Below, piece by piece: positions 24,298-31,187 of a stretch of 49,868 nucleotides of DNA. Source of the DNA: CAZUCD01 sp964618855 (GTDB lineage Bacteria; Sumerlaeota; Sumerlaeia; SLMS01; JANRJK01); assembly GCA_964618855.1 (NCBI GenBank), contig CAZUCD010000004.1, forward strand, positions 1-49,868, given 5' to 3'. Below the pieces are notes generated by a model. It searched no databases, had not been told where the DNA came from, and saw only the letters and a program-made list of their open reading frames with translations. The translations under genes and the position numbers were made by a program. How positions within the stretch are numbered: the stretch's first letter is position 1; the number at the start of each line of letters is the position of its first letter.

Positions 24298-25065
24298 GTG
24301 ACAAGACAGGATGCGACCGCCGCCGGGCTGGGATACCAACCCGACAAGGCGCGCGTGCGCGCCCTGAAGTCACTTGCGGGCAGGCTGGGGCTTGCGTGGC
24401 GCGACGAACTGGCAGGTCCGCTCCATGAGGCGCTCACCCACGCAAGCTTCTCCAAGGAGAACCCAGGAACCCCTGACAACGAGCGCCTCGAACTGCTGGG
24501 CGATGCCGTCGCCACGCTGATTGTCCTGCAGGTTCTCTTCCACGAGCACCCGGCGGAGCAGGAGGGGGAACTCTCCATGCGCAAGCATGCGATGGTCAGC
24601 CGCAGGGTCTTCGGGATGATCGGGCGAGAACTGGGCCTGGGACCGCTCCTGATCGTGGGGGAGGGGGCCAGGAACAGCAACATCTCGACCAACGAGTCGG
24701 TGCTGGGTGGCGCCCTCGAAGCGGTGGTCGGGGCGCTGTACCTCGTGCTGCCGTGGGACGAGGTGCGCTTGGCCGTCGTCACGCACGTGGTGGCGCCCGC
24801 CGGGAGGATCGTCGGGAGCGGGGAGTACCGCGACTTCAAGACGCTCCTTCAGCAGGCCTGCCACCAGCGGCGATGGAAGGAACCGTCTTACTCGGTGGTC
24901 GCGGAGACGGGGCCCCCGCACGCGCCCGTGATCGAGGTGGAGGTGGTGCTCGAGGACGGCACACGGGTGCGCGCCTCCGGGCCGCGCAAGCGCGACGCGC
25001 AGCAATCGGCGGCCCGGGGGGCCCTCGAGGCGCTCAAACTTGCCGAATCCGAGCAGACGTCCTAA
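24298..25065 (+). CDS. rnc: Ribonuclease III with one altered metal-ligand position
   Basis: Cleaves double-stranded RNA in rRNA and mRNA processing. The 255-residue protein has the RIIID signature NERLELLGDAVATL (Glu62, Glu65, Asp69), the EGELS Glu91 and a C-terminal dsRNA-binding domain from about 180 (DFKTLLQQACHQ..., GPRKRDAQQSAARGALEAL). At the second catalytic patch, VLGGALEAVVGALYL, the essential Glu141 is present. The Asp normally three residues before it (as in LADxxEA, E. coli Asp114) is Gly138, codon GGC. That Asp binds a catalytic metal, so activity may be reduced or the site re-organised. The start is GTG 24298, 18 bp after fabF. Confidence 0.93.
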   Translation: MTRQDATAAGLGYQPDKARVRALKSLAGRLGLAWRDELAGPLHEALTHASFSKENPGTPDNERLELLGDAVATLIVLQVLFHEHPAEQEGELSMRKHAMVSRRVFGMIGRELGLGPLLIVGEGARNSNISTNESVLGGALEAVVGALYLVLPWDEVRLAVVTHVVAPAGRIVGSGEYRDFKTLLQQACHQRRWKEPSYSVVAETGPPHAPVIEVEVVLEDGTRVRASGPRKRDAQQSAARGALEALKLAESEQTS

Positions 25066-25175
25066 GATTTTCGTGCAGGCGCCGCGTTTTTTGCTGGCGT
25101 TTGACCGGGGAGCCTTCACGTAATCCCCGAACGGCAGGTTTTTCCGCATCTTTCAGCAGCAAAGCGAGAGAACCG

Positions 25176-26108
25176 GTGAGAACAGTTCTCGTGACAGGCG
25201 CCGACGGCATGCTCGGAAGCGAGCTCGTCCGCATCCTCAATCGCGAATCCGACACCCGGGTCGTGCCATGCACGGCGCGCGAGATGGACGTGACCGACCT
25301 CGAGGCCGTCAAGCGGACGCTCGAGCGCCACCGACCGACGCACGTCGTGCACTGCGCTGCATACACGGCCGTGGACTCCGCCGAGAAGGAGCCCCTGCGC
25401 TGCTACATGGTCAACGCGGAGGGGACGAAGAACATCGCCTTCTTCAGCCGCGAGATCGACTTCGAGCTCATCTACATTTCGACCGACTACGTTTTCCCGG
25501 GGACGGGCAACAAGCCGCTGCGGGAAACGGAGCCGACCTCGCCCCTGAACACCTACGGAAAGAGCAAGCTGCTCGGCGAGAGGTACGTCCAGGTGCTTTG
25601 CGAGCGGTTCAAGATCGTGCGCACGAGCTGGCTGTGCGGCCTCGGAGGGAACTTCCAGCGCAACTTCATCGAGACGATGCTGCGCCTTGCGGAGACGCGG
25701 CCGCAGCTCTCCGTGGTCAACGACCAGTTTGGCAAACCGACGATGACGTTCGATCTGGCTTCGATGCTGGCCACGCTGCTGACAGTCAACAGCTACGGCA
25801 TCTACCACGTGACGAACTCCGGGATCTGCACATGGTTCGACTTCGCGTGCGAGATTTTCCGCCAGGCGGGGAAGACCCCGGATGTCCGGCCGATCTCGAG
25901 CGAGCAGTTCCGTTCGCTCGCCCGCCGGCCGCGCTTCAGCGCCCTGGACTGCGGGCGCCTCTCCGAGTTGGGCCTGCCGGAGCTGCCCGCGTGGCAGGAT
26001 TCGCTCAGGGAGTACTTCCGCCGGCGCAAGATGCTGGTCCTGGGCGCACCGGAGATCGCGGAACTCGGACCGACCCCGGGTGCGACGATGGTCAGCGCGG
26101 AGAGCTAG
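25176..26108 (+). CDS. rfbD: dTDP-4-dehydrorhamnose reductase-like SDR protein
   Basis: A 310-residue short-chain dehydrogenase/reductase of the RmlD group, which makes dTDP-L-rhamnose for surface glycans. Visible are the nucleotide-binding VTGADGMLGSELV, HCAAYTAVDSAEKEP, the catalytic ISTDYVF and Tyr-Lys pair in YGKSKLLGE, and the RmlD-type tail RPRFSALDCGRLSELGLP. GTG 25176 has GAGAG just upstream. The last ~25 residues after the domain are a loose extension. No other dTDP-rhamnose genes (rfbA, B, C) are nearby, so a related sugar-nucleotide reductase role is possible. A strong terminator follows. Confidence 0.88.
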   Translation: MRTVLVTGADGMLGSELVRILNRESDTRVVPCTAREMDVTDLEAVKRTLERHRPTHVVHCAAYTAVDSAEKEPLRCYMVNAEGTKNIAFFSREIDFELIYISTDYVFPGTGNKPLRETEPTSPLNTYGKSKLLGERYVQVLCERFKIVRTSWLCGLGGNFQRNFIETMLRLAETRPQLSVVNDQFGKPTMTFDLASMLATLLTVNSYGIYHVTNSGICTWFDFACEIFRQAGKTPDVRPISSEQFRSLARRPRFSALDCGRLSELGLPELPAWQDSLREYFRRRKMLVLGAPEIAELGPTPGATMVSAES

Positions 26109-26139
26109 CCTCCGGCCATCCACGCAGCACTTCGACACG

Positions 26140-26177
26140 AAAGAAAACGCCGCGCATCGCTGCGCGGCGTTTTCTTT
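26140..26177. terminator. Bidirectional intrinsic terminator between rfbD and the convergent gene
   Basis: A perfect 17-bp inverted repeat: aaagaaaacgccgcgca (26140-26156) and tgcgcggcgttttcttt (26161-26177), loop tcgc. The stem has a GC core flanked by A-rich and T-rich ends, so either strand gives a GC hairpin followed by a U-run. It sits exactly between two convergent genes (ends at 26108 and 26212) and should stop transcription from both sides. Confidence 0.92.
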
Positions 26178-26211
26178 TCGGGGGTGGGACTCGGGGGCCC
26201 GATCGGGGGTG

Positions 26212-27321
26212 CTACTGAGAGCCCGCTGCGCCGAGGAGGCGTCCATTCTCGTCGAGAATGTCGAAGGGCGTGAGCGAGTGGTTCGTCTCGACGACGTGTG
26301 CGCCGCGGGGCACGGCACGCGGCACGTTGCCCGGCTTGTAGAGCTCGTAGCGCACACCCTCGATGACGGCGATCTGACCATCATAGCTGCGCTCCCAGTC
26401 GCGCACGACGTCCATCATCTGCACCTGCTGGTCCTTGCGCCACTCGGTGTAGGCTTGGCGTGCCGCGTTGCGCTCGGTGAGGCGTGCGTCGAAGCTGGCG
26501 ATGAACTTGTTCTGGTCCTCCTCGATCTGGCGGACCTCCTCGATCCAGTTGTTGTAGAGCGTCTTGGCCTGGTCGTCCATGTCGGAGGGCTTGAAGTTCT
26601 GCGCGCCCTGGTTGTTGCCACCATCGGCCGGGGTGAAGGTGAAGAACTCGCCGGCCTGGCTATCGATGCTCTTGTTCTGGTTCTGGCGGACGAGGTTCTC
26701 CGGCGACGGTGCGAACTCGTCGCCAGCGCGGCCGCCTCGGGCGCCGCCGCCACCCGAGCCACCCTGCGCATTGGGTTGCGGGTCGCCGGGAAACTTGATG
26801 TCCTTGAGGCCATGCTCCGTCGGGGAGTCGGCGAAGAGGGTCCCCTTGCAGTAGTCGGTCCACAGGGCGAGCTGCTCGGCGTAATGCGACCACTCGGCCC
26901 AAATCTGAGGATCTGCGCCAGTGGCGGGATACCACGGGAGCTCGTTGTTGCGGGCGGCTTCCGCGAAGTAGGCGATGCGCTCGCGGTCGAATGCCTGCGA
27001 CTCCTCAAACGACAGCTTCTTGCGCTTCACGATGATCTTGCCGTCCCAGCGCATCTCCTCGACGAACCGGAAGTAGGCGAGTTGGCGGACGGCGTCGGGC
27101 TCAGCGAGGAGCGAACGGGCTCCGCCGGGTGCTGTCGGCGTCAGGGCGGGGGGACCACCGGAGCCGTCAAGCGACGGCGTGGGCCCGCCGGGGGCGGGGC
27201 TGCCCCCGAATGGGTTGTCGCTGAAGGGCGGCGGTCCCTGCGCGAACGCGCCTGCGGTGGCGAACGCGGCAACCGCGATGGCCAGGGATGCGATCCGATT
27301 GAAGGCGGGGCGAGAGCGCAT
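26212..27321 (-). CDS. Secreted, Gly/Pro- and Gln/Asn-rich protein of unknown function
   Basis: A 369-residue protein without a recognised domain. Signal peptide: MRSRPAFNRIASLAIAVAAF followed by ATAGAFAQ. A low-complexity Pro/Gly/Ser segment follows (to ~70), then a charged, aromatic helical region (RFVEEMRWDGKIIVKRKKL, IWAEWSHYAEQLALWTDYC), a Gly-rich linker (GGSGGGGARGG), and a second helical part with coiled-coil character (NNWIEEVRQIEEDQNKFI, DARLTERNAARQAYTEWRKD). The C-terminal part is more basic and hydrophobic. ATG 27321 is preceded by GAGG. Transcription converges on rfbD and ends at the shared terminator. It is probably periplasmic or envelope-associated. Confidence 0.8.
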   Translation of the reverse strand: MRSRPAFNRIASLAIAVAAFATAGAFAQGPPPFSDNPFGGSPAPGGPTPSLDGSGGPPALTPTAPGGARSLLAEPDAVRQLAYFRFVEEMRWDGKIIVKRKKLSFEESQAFDRERIAYFAEAARNNELPWYPATGADPQIWAEWSHYAEQLALWTDYCKGTLFADSPTEHGLKDIKFPGDPQPNAQGGSGGGGARGGRAGDEFAPSPENLVRQNQNKSIDSQAGEFFTFTPADGGNNQGAQNFKPSDMDDQAKTLYNNWIEEVRQIEEDQNKFIASFDARLTERNAARQAYTEWRKDQQVQMMDVVRDWERSYDGQIAVIEGVRYELYKPGNVPRAVPRGAHVVETNHSLTPFDILDENGRLLGAAGSQ

Positions 27322-27636
27322 GGGGATGCCTCGGAGTCCGGGGGCTGAAGTCAAACCGGGGCCTGCGGGATGCAGTTTTCCACAGTCCAACCTGCCCCCC
27401 ATGCTTGGGTGCGGATGCCTGATCGGCAAGGGGAAAGCGCACGATCCGCGGCCCCCTCCATAAAAATCGGTCGGCGCGCGTGGGATTCGCCCCAAGCAGG
27501 GGGAAGGCGCCGCGCTGGGTGTGCCCTGCATGGGTCCCGGCGCCACGCGCTCGGCCGCGAATTGCCGCCAAGAAAATACTTGATGCTGTTCGCCCCCAAG
27601 TCGCGGGTTCGCACAATCCTCCCGGGGCGCCCTGAG
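27322..27636. other. 315-bp divergent intergenic region (secreted protein / alr)
   Basis: This gap separates the minus-strand secreted-protein gene from alr on the plus strand, so it should hold two promoters. AT-richer patches occur at ccataaaaat (about 27460-27475) and aagaaaatacttgatg (about 27570-27585). I could not pair either with a convincing -35 box at 16-18 bp. No terminator, riboswitch-like structure or small ORF with a good ribosome-binding site is evident. Confidence 0.4.
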
Positions 27637-28821
27637 ATGAGCGACGGATCGCCTTCCCTTCCGCTGGAAACTTCCTCGATTTCGACCCTGCGCCCGACGG
27701 TCGCGGAGATAGACCTGGGAGCGTTGCGGCGGAACCTGGACTACATCGCGCGATCCCTCCATCGTCGGTGCGGCATCATGGCGGTCGTGAAGGCGGATGG
27801 GTACGGGCACGGGATGGTACCGGTCGCGCGCGAAGCAGCACGCTGGGGCGTGCAGGCCCTCGCCGTGGGCACCGCCGACGAGGCGCTGACACTGCGCCAC
27901 ACGGCGGGTTTCGAGACGGTGCCCATCCTCGTGATGGGTCCGACGGGAGTCGAGGACGCCCCGGCGCTCCAGGATGGGGAGATCAGCGTCGCGGCCGGAT
28001 CGGTGGAATTGATCGAGGCCCACGTTGAGGTGGCCCAGCGGCGGGGCGTGCCGGCGCGCCTTCACGTGAAGTTGGACACGGGCATGGGCAGGTATGGATT
28101 CCGCGCGGAGTCCTCCGCCTGGTTCGACGCCGTCGTGAACCACCGGGACGACATCGAGGGGCTCTTCACGCATTTTGCCGTGGCGGACAGCTCGCATCCG
28201 GACGACATGGCGTTCACGAACGACCAGCGCGAGCGCTTCGAGGCCGCGGTGCGGCGCGTCTACCGGCTCGGGATTCGGCCCGTGTACCACGCGGCCAACT
28301 CCGGGGCAGTTCTTCGGCATCCGCAGACGCACTACGAGTTGGTGCGACCCGGGATACTCATGTACGGCTCTGAGCCCTCCCCCACCGACCTGGCCGGCGT
28401 TCCGCTCAAACCGGTGCTCTCACTTCGCTCGGCTCTGATCTCGATTTCCACACGCCACGCGGGCCAGACGCTTTCCTACGGACGCACGCGCCTCCTGCAC
28501 GAGGACGCTCCCATCGGCATCGTGCCTGTCGGCTACGGGGATGGCTTCCCCCGGGCGTTCTCGAACCGTGCGAGCGTGCTGGTTCATGGGCGCCGCGTTC
28601 CAGTCGTTGGCAACGTGTGCATGGACCAGATTCTCGTGGACCTCTCCTCCGTGCCGCAGGCCCGGATGGGGGATGAGGTCGTCATCTACGGCGCGCAGGG
28701 CGACCACAGGATTTCCCTCGAGGAGGCGGCGAGCGTGGCGGGGACGATCCCGTACGAGCTGACCTGCTCGCTGACCCGGCGGGTGCCGCGCCGGTACGTG
28801 GGGGCTTTGGACTCCGAGTAG
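27637..28821 (+). CDS. alr: Alanine racemase
   Basis: A PLP-dependent enzyme that makes D-alanine for peptidoglycan. The 394-residue protein has the PLP lysine Lys52 in AVVKADGYGHG, the substrate loop KLDTGMGRYG, and the second catalytic base Tyr281 in TLSYGRTR, followed by IVPVGYGDGFPR and VGNVCMDQILVDLS. ATG 27637 gives an N-terminal extension of about 20 residues before the TIM-barrel start (RPTVAEIDLGAL); it is otherwise standard. Two small membrane-protein genes follow on the same strand. Confidence 0.97.
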   Translation: MSDGSPSLPLETSSISTLRPTVAEIDLGALRRNLDYIARSLHRRCGIMAVVKADGYGHGMVPVAREAARWGVQALAVGTADEALTLRHTAGFETVPILVMGPTGVEDAPALQDGEISVAAGSVELIEAHVEVAQRRGVPARLHVKLDTGMGRYGFRAESSAWFDAVVNHRDDIEGLFTHFAVADSSHPDDMAFTNDQRERFEAAVRRVYRLGIRPVYHAANSGAVLRHPQTHYELVRPGILMYGSEPSPTDLAGVPLKPVLSLRSALISISTRHAGQTLSYGRTRLLHEDAPIGIVPVGYGDGFPRAFSNRASVLVHGRRVPVVGNVCMDQILVDLSSVPQARMGDEVVIYGAQGDHRISLEEAASVAGTIPYELTCSLTRRVPRRYVGALDSE

Positions 28822-28877
28822 CCCCCGGCGTGCGGGGCGGCGCCGCTCCCATCGCCGGCAAAGGCGAAGTGCACAGG

Positions 28878-29222
28878 ATGCCCGCGGACGAACCCACTCC
28901 CCCCGCGCAGGACCCGGACTCGGCGAATGAGTCGATGTCGGGGCTCGTGCCACGCATGGCAGCAACCCCTGCCGGGCGCCGGAAGCTCGCGTGGGAGTAT
29001 GCGGCCGCGACTGTGGTGGTGCTCAGGAGGCTGACGACTTGGGTGGGAGTCCTGTCCCTTGTGCTGGCATCCTACGCGTGGTGGGGAAGCGAAGGCTCTC
29101 CCCTGCGATGGCTGCTGAACGTGGCCCTTGCCTCGGTTCCTGCGTGGCTGATGCTGCTCGTGGTTGAGCGAAGGCTGTTCCGCGTCGCGGAAGACAGCGG
29201 GGAACCCAAGGGCGATGCTTGA
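28878..29222 (+). CDS. Small membrane protein, function unknown
   Basis: A 114-residue protein. A Pro/Asp/Ser-rich cytoplasmic leader (about 1-50) is followed by two hydrophobic segments, VLRRLTTWVGVLSLVLASYAWW and LLNVALASVPAWLMLLVV, and a charged tail. ATG 28878 is preceded by CAGG; a GTG at 28830 would extend it by 16 unconvincing residues. It overlaps the next small membrane gene by 8 bp, so the pair is translationally coupled and may form a complex. No family recognised. Downstream of alr by 56 bp, probably the same transcript. Confidence 0.7.
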   Translation: MPADEPTPPAQDPDSANESMSGLVPRMAATPAGRRKLAWEYAAATVVVLRRLTTWVGVLSLVLASYAWWGSEGSPLRWLLNVALASVPAWLMLLVVERRLFRVAEDSGEPKGDA

Positions 29223-29547
29223 TCTGCTGCTGAACCTGAATCTGGTGACATGGGCGCTGGTTGCGCTGGCGGTCGCGACGCCCGTGGCGGGCGCGGTGGC
29301 CTGGCGGAGGGTGGCCCGGCACTGGCGCAGGATGGCGGTTTGCGCGGGACTGCTCGGGCCATGGCTGCTCGTGCTGTGGGGAATCCACGCGCAGCTCATT
29401 CAATCCATCGGATTCGACCGGATCGCGACGGCTGCGATCCTTGTCTGCATCGCCGGGGCGAGCGGGCTTGTCGCGGGCTGGATCGCCCGCCCGCGCCCCG
29501 GCGACTTCGAATCACCCAGCCTGGAGCCGGAGGAGCCCGGGGTTTGA
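29215..29547 (+). CDS. Small three-TM membrane protein, function unknown
   Basis: A 110-residue hydrophobic protein with three predicted membrane segments: LVTWALVALAVATPVAGAV, MAVCAGLLGPWLLVLWGI and IATAAILVCIAGASGLVAGW. They are separated by a basic loop WRRVARHWRR and followed by a short acidic tail. ATG 29215 overlaps the preceding small membrane gene by 8 bp. Its 3' end overlaps the 3' end of the convergent PilZ-like gene by 36 bp, so part of both C-termini is read on opposite strands. No family recognised. Confidence 0.7.
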   Translation: MLDLLLNLNLVTWALVALAVATPVAGAVAWRRVARHWRRMAVCAGLLGPWLLVLWGIHAQLIQSIGFDRIATAAILVCIAGASGLVAGWIARPRPGDFESPSLEPEEPGV

Positions 29548-29898
29548 GTCGCGCAGCGCCTCCTCCTCTTCGGGGGAGATGGCGAGGAACTCAAGGTCCA
29601 TGGCGACTGGCACGGCATCGGTGAGGTAGTTGAGCTGGAGCCCAACGAGCCGGGCGCGTGTCTCGACGGGGGGATGGGGGCGTGGCAGGGGGAGGAACAG
29701 ATCCACCTCGCGGTTGAGGGGAAACAGTCCCTCGAAGGTATGGACGTTTACGGCGGGTGTCTCCAGGCGGAGCCCCCCCGGGGTGATCTTGGTCACCCTG
29801 CAGTAACAACTGGTGGGCTCATCGTCGCCCTGGAACCGGAGCATGATGACGGCGGGCTGGTCGCCGACCTCCGGTGTGCCACTCGGTGAGGAGTGCAT
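29512..29898 (-). CDS. PilZ-like domain protein
   Basis: A 128-residue soluble protein with the layout of a single PilZ beta-barrel: PAVIMLRF (strand 1), SCYCRVTKITPGGLRLET (the position of the family D/NxSxxG motif, here TPGG), FPLNREVDLFLPLP, then TRARLVGLQ and VAMDLEFLAISPEEEEALRD. The canonical c-di-GMP motif RxxxR at the N-terminus is not visible and the second motif is altered, so nucleotide binding is doubtful. ATG 29898 is preceded by a ribosome-binding sequence held in a hairpin loop (see the regulatory entry). Assignment to PilZ is by pattern and length only. Confidence 0.55.
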   Translation of the reverse strand: MHSSPSGTPEVGDQPAVIMLRFQGDDEPTSCYCRVTKITPGGLRLETPAVNVHTFEGLFPLNREVDLFLPLPRPHPPVETRARLVGLQLNYLTDAVPVAMDLEFLAISPEEEEALRDSNPGLLRLQAG

Positions 29899-29900
29899 GC

Positions 29901-29918
29901 GGAAAATCCCCCTTTTCC
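29901..29918 (-). promoter_or_regulatory. Ribosome-binding site inside a hairpin loop upstream of the PilZ-like gene
   Basis: On the minus strand the sequence is ggaaaa, loop ggggga, ttttcc, then gc and the ATG at 29898. The two 6-bp arms are perfectly complementary, and the purine-rich loop GGGGGA is the only Shine-Dalgarno candidate, 8 nt from the start codon. A GGA in a hairpin loop over a ribosome-binding site is the kind of target that CsrA/RsmA proteins bind. Regulation is inferred, not shown. Confidence 0.5.
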
Positions 29919-30074
29919 GATGTCGATGGCGAGTCTCGCGCCAGCCTGCACGCCTGTAAAGATGTGAAAGGCTGTTTCGACAAGAATCAGGGAATCTCCC
30001 AGCCGTGATGTCGGCGCAATGGGTCGCGGTGGGCCATCTGCCCTCCGATCCTGTCGAGTTCGGGGGAGTTGGAA

Positions 30075-30176
30075 ATGTCGTACAAGAACGTTCGGACCCG
30101 CTCCGGTCGCGGAGTTTGGCTGGATTCTCATCGGCGCGGCGGGCGTTGGAGAGAACCGAGTCGGGGAATCCCCTAG
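30075..30176 (+). CDS. Possible small basic peptide gene
   Basis: A 33-codon frame with a strong upstream ribosome-binding sequence (CGGGGGAG, about 8 nt before ATG). The predicted peptide is Arg/Gly-rich (13 Arg and Lys, with motifs VRTRSGRGVW and HRRGGRWREP). It lies in the 274-bp gap between hpt and the PilZ-like gene, on the opposite strand to both, and its last 4 bp overlap the hpt stop. There are no homologues I can name. It could be a chance frame. The rest of the gap (29919-30074) shows nothing else I can support. Confidence 0.25.
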   Translation: MSYKNVRTRSGRGVWLDSHRRGGRWREPSRGIP

Positions 30177-30727
30177 GAACCCGAGTAAACTGCGGGTTTG
30201 AGCACGCCGACCATGCGCAGGTTTCGGTATTTCTCCTGATAGTCCAGTCCGTATCCCACGACGAACTCGTTCGGGATGTCGAATCCGACGTACTTCACGT
30301 CCAGATCAGCGACTCGCTTCGGGATGTCCTTGCGGAGGATTGCGCAGAGTTCGATCGACCTGGGGTTGTGGACCTTCACGAGGTCGCGGATGACGGCGAA
30401 GGTGCGGCCGGTGTCGTAGATGTCCTCGATGATCAGGGCGTCGCGGCCCTCGAGGCTCATGTCCACATCCTTCGTGATGCGGACGAAGCCCTTGCTGGCC
30501 GTGCCCCCGTGGTAGCTGGAGGCCCCCACCATGTCGAACGCATGGGCGATGGGGATGGCGCGCGTCAGGTCGGAGAGGAACATCAGGGCGCCGCGGAGGA
30601 TGCCGATGAGCACGAGCTTGCGGCCGGCGTAGTCCCGGGCGATCTCCGCCCCCATTTCGCGCACGCGCCGAGCGATCTGCTCCTCGGTCAGGAGCACGCG
30701 CTCCAGGTCGTCCTCGAGGTTGTCCAT
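30173..30727 (-). CDS. hpt: Hypoxanthine phosphoribosyltransferase
   Basis: Salvages hypoxanthine (and usually guanine) to IMP/GMP using PRPP. The 184-residue protein has the PRPP-binding motif ALIIEDIYDTGRTF, the N-terminal LVLIGILRGALMFLSDL, the flexible loop ASSYHGGTASKG and the purine-binding C-terminal FVVGYGLDYQEKYRNL. ATG 30727 is preceded by AAGGAG at good spacing. It is the last of a minus-strand run with the one-TM protein (17-bp gap) and the agmatine-deiminase homologue. With upp further upstream it gives this strand a nucleobase-salvage flavour. Confidence 0.96.
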   Translation of the reverse strand: MDNLEDDLERVLLTEEQIARRVREMGAEIARDYAGRKLVLIGILRGALMFLSDLTRAIPIAHAFDMVGASSYHGGTASKGFVRITKDVDMSLEGRDALIIEDIYDTGRTFAVIRDLVKVHNPRSIELCAILRKDIPKRVADLDVKYVGFDIPNEFVVGYGLDYQEKYRNLRMVGVLKPAVYSGS

Positions 30728-30743
30728 GGCCTGCTCCTTGTGG

Positions 30744-31187
30744 CTACTTGCCGTCGAGGGTGAAGGGAATCGTGTGAAGGATGAGGCCCTTGGATTCGAC
30801 GCCGTTGGTTGGATCGTAGGCGCCGGCGCGCGGGTCCGCGAGCCTGCCGACGGAGTTTGCGACGACGGCCGGGTCCGGGGCGTTGCGCGGAATCCGGAAG
30901 GTGATGATGGTGCTGGTGACGGGGCTGGCAAAGGCGTATTCGCCCTGCCCCCCGGCTGATGCGTATCCGAAATGCGACAGAGCGACGATCTTCTGGGGGT
31001 GAGCGGCGAAGAACTCCCGCATCTTGGGCGCGACGGACTCCGAGCGCTCGACGAGGCCCCCGTGCACGACTTCGAAGGCCTTGATGCGGCGCTTTTCCGC
31101 TGCCGAGGTGAGGAGGAGGTGGGCGACGATGGTGATGACTGCGGCGAGTCCCAGAATGAACAGCACGGTTTTCTTGTCGGGTATCAT
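30744..31187 (-). CDS. Single-TM protein of unknown function
   Basis: A 147-residue protein with one N-terminal membrane segment (VLFILGLAAVITIVAHLLL) that is probably an uncleaved anchor. A soluble domain follows with KIVALSHFGYAS, YAFASPVTSTIITFRIPRN and a C-terminal GLILHTIPFTLDGK. No family recognised. ATG 31187 overlaps the stop of the upstream agmatine-deiminase homologue by 4 bp (ATGA), and hpt follows after 17 bp, so all three genes are likely one operon. Confidence 0.75.
   Translation of the reverse strand: MIPDKKTVLFILGLAAVITIVAHLLLTSAAEKRRIKAFEVVHGGLVERSESVAPKMREFFAAHPQKIVALSHFGYASAGGQGEYAFASPVTSTIITFRIPRNAPDPAVVANSVGRLADPRAGAYDPTNGVESKGLILHTIPFTLDGK

Noticed and set aside
30075..30176. 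Resemblance of the small Arg-rich frame to ribosomal protein bTHX
   Set aside because: Only a short RTR..G..W-like match; length and the rest of the sequence differ, so the name is not supported.
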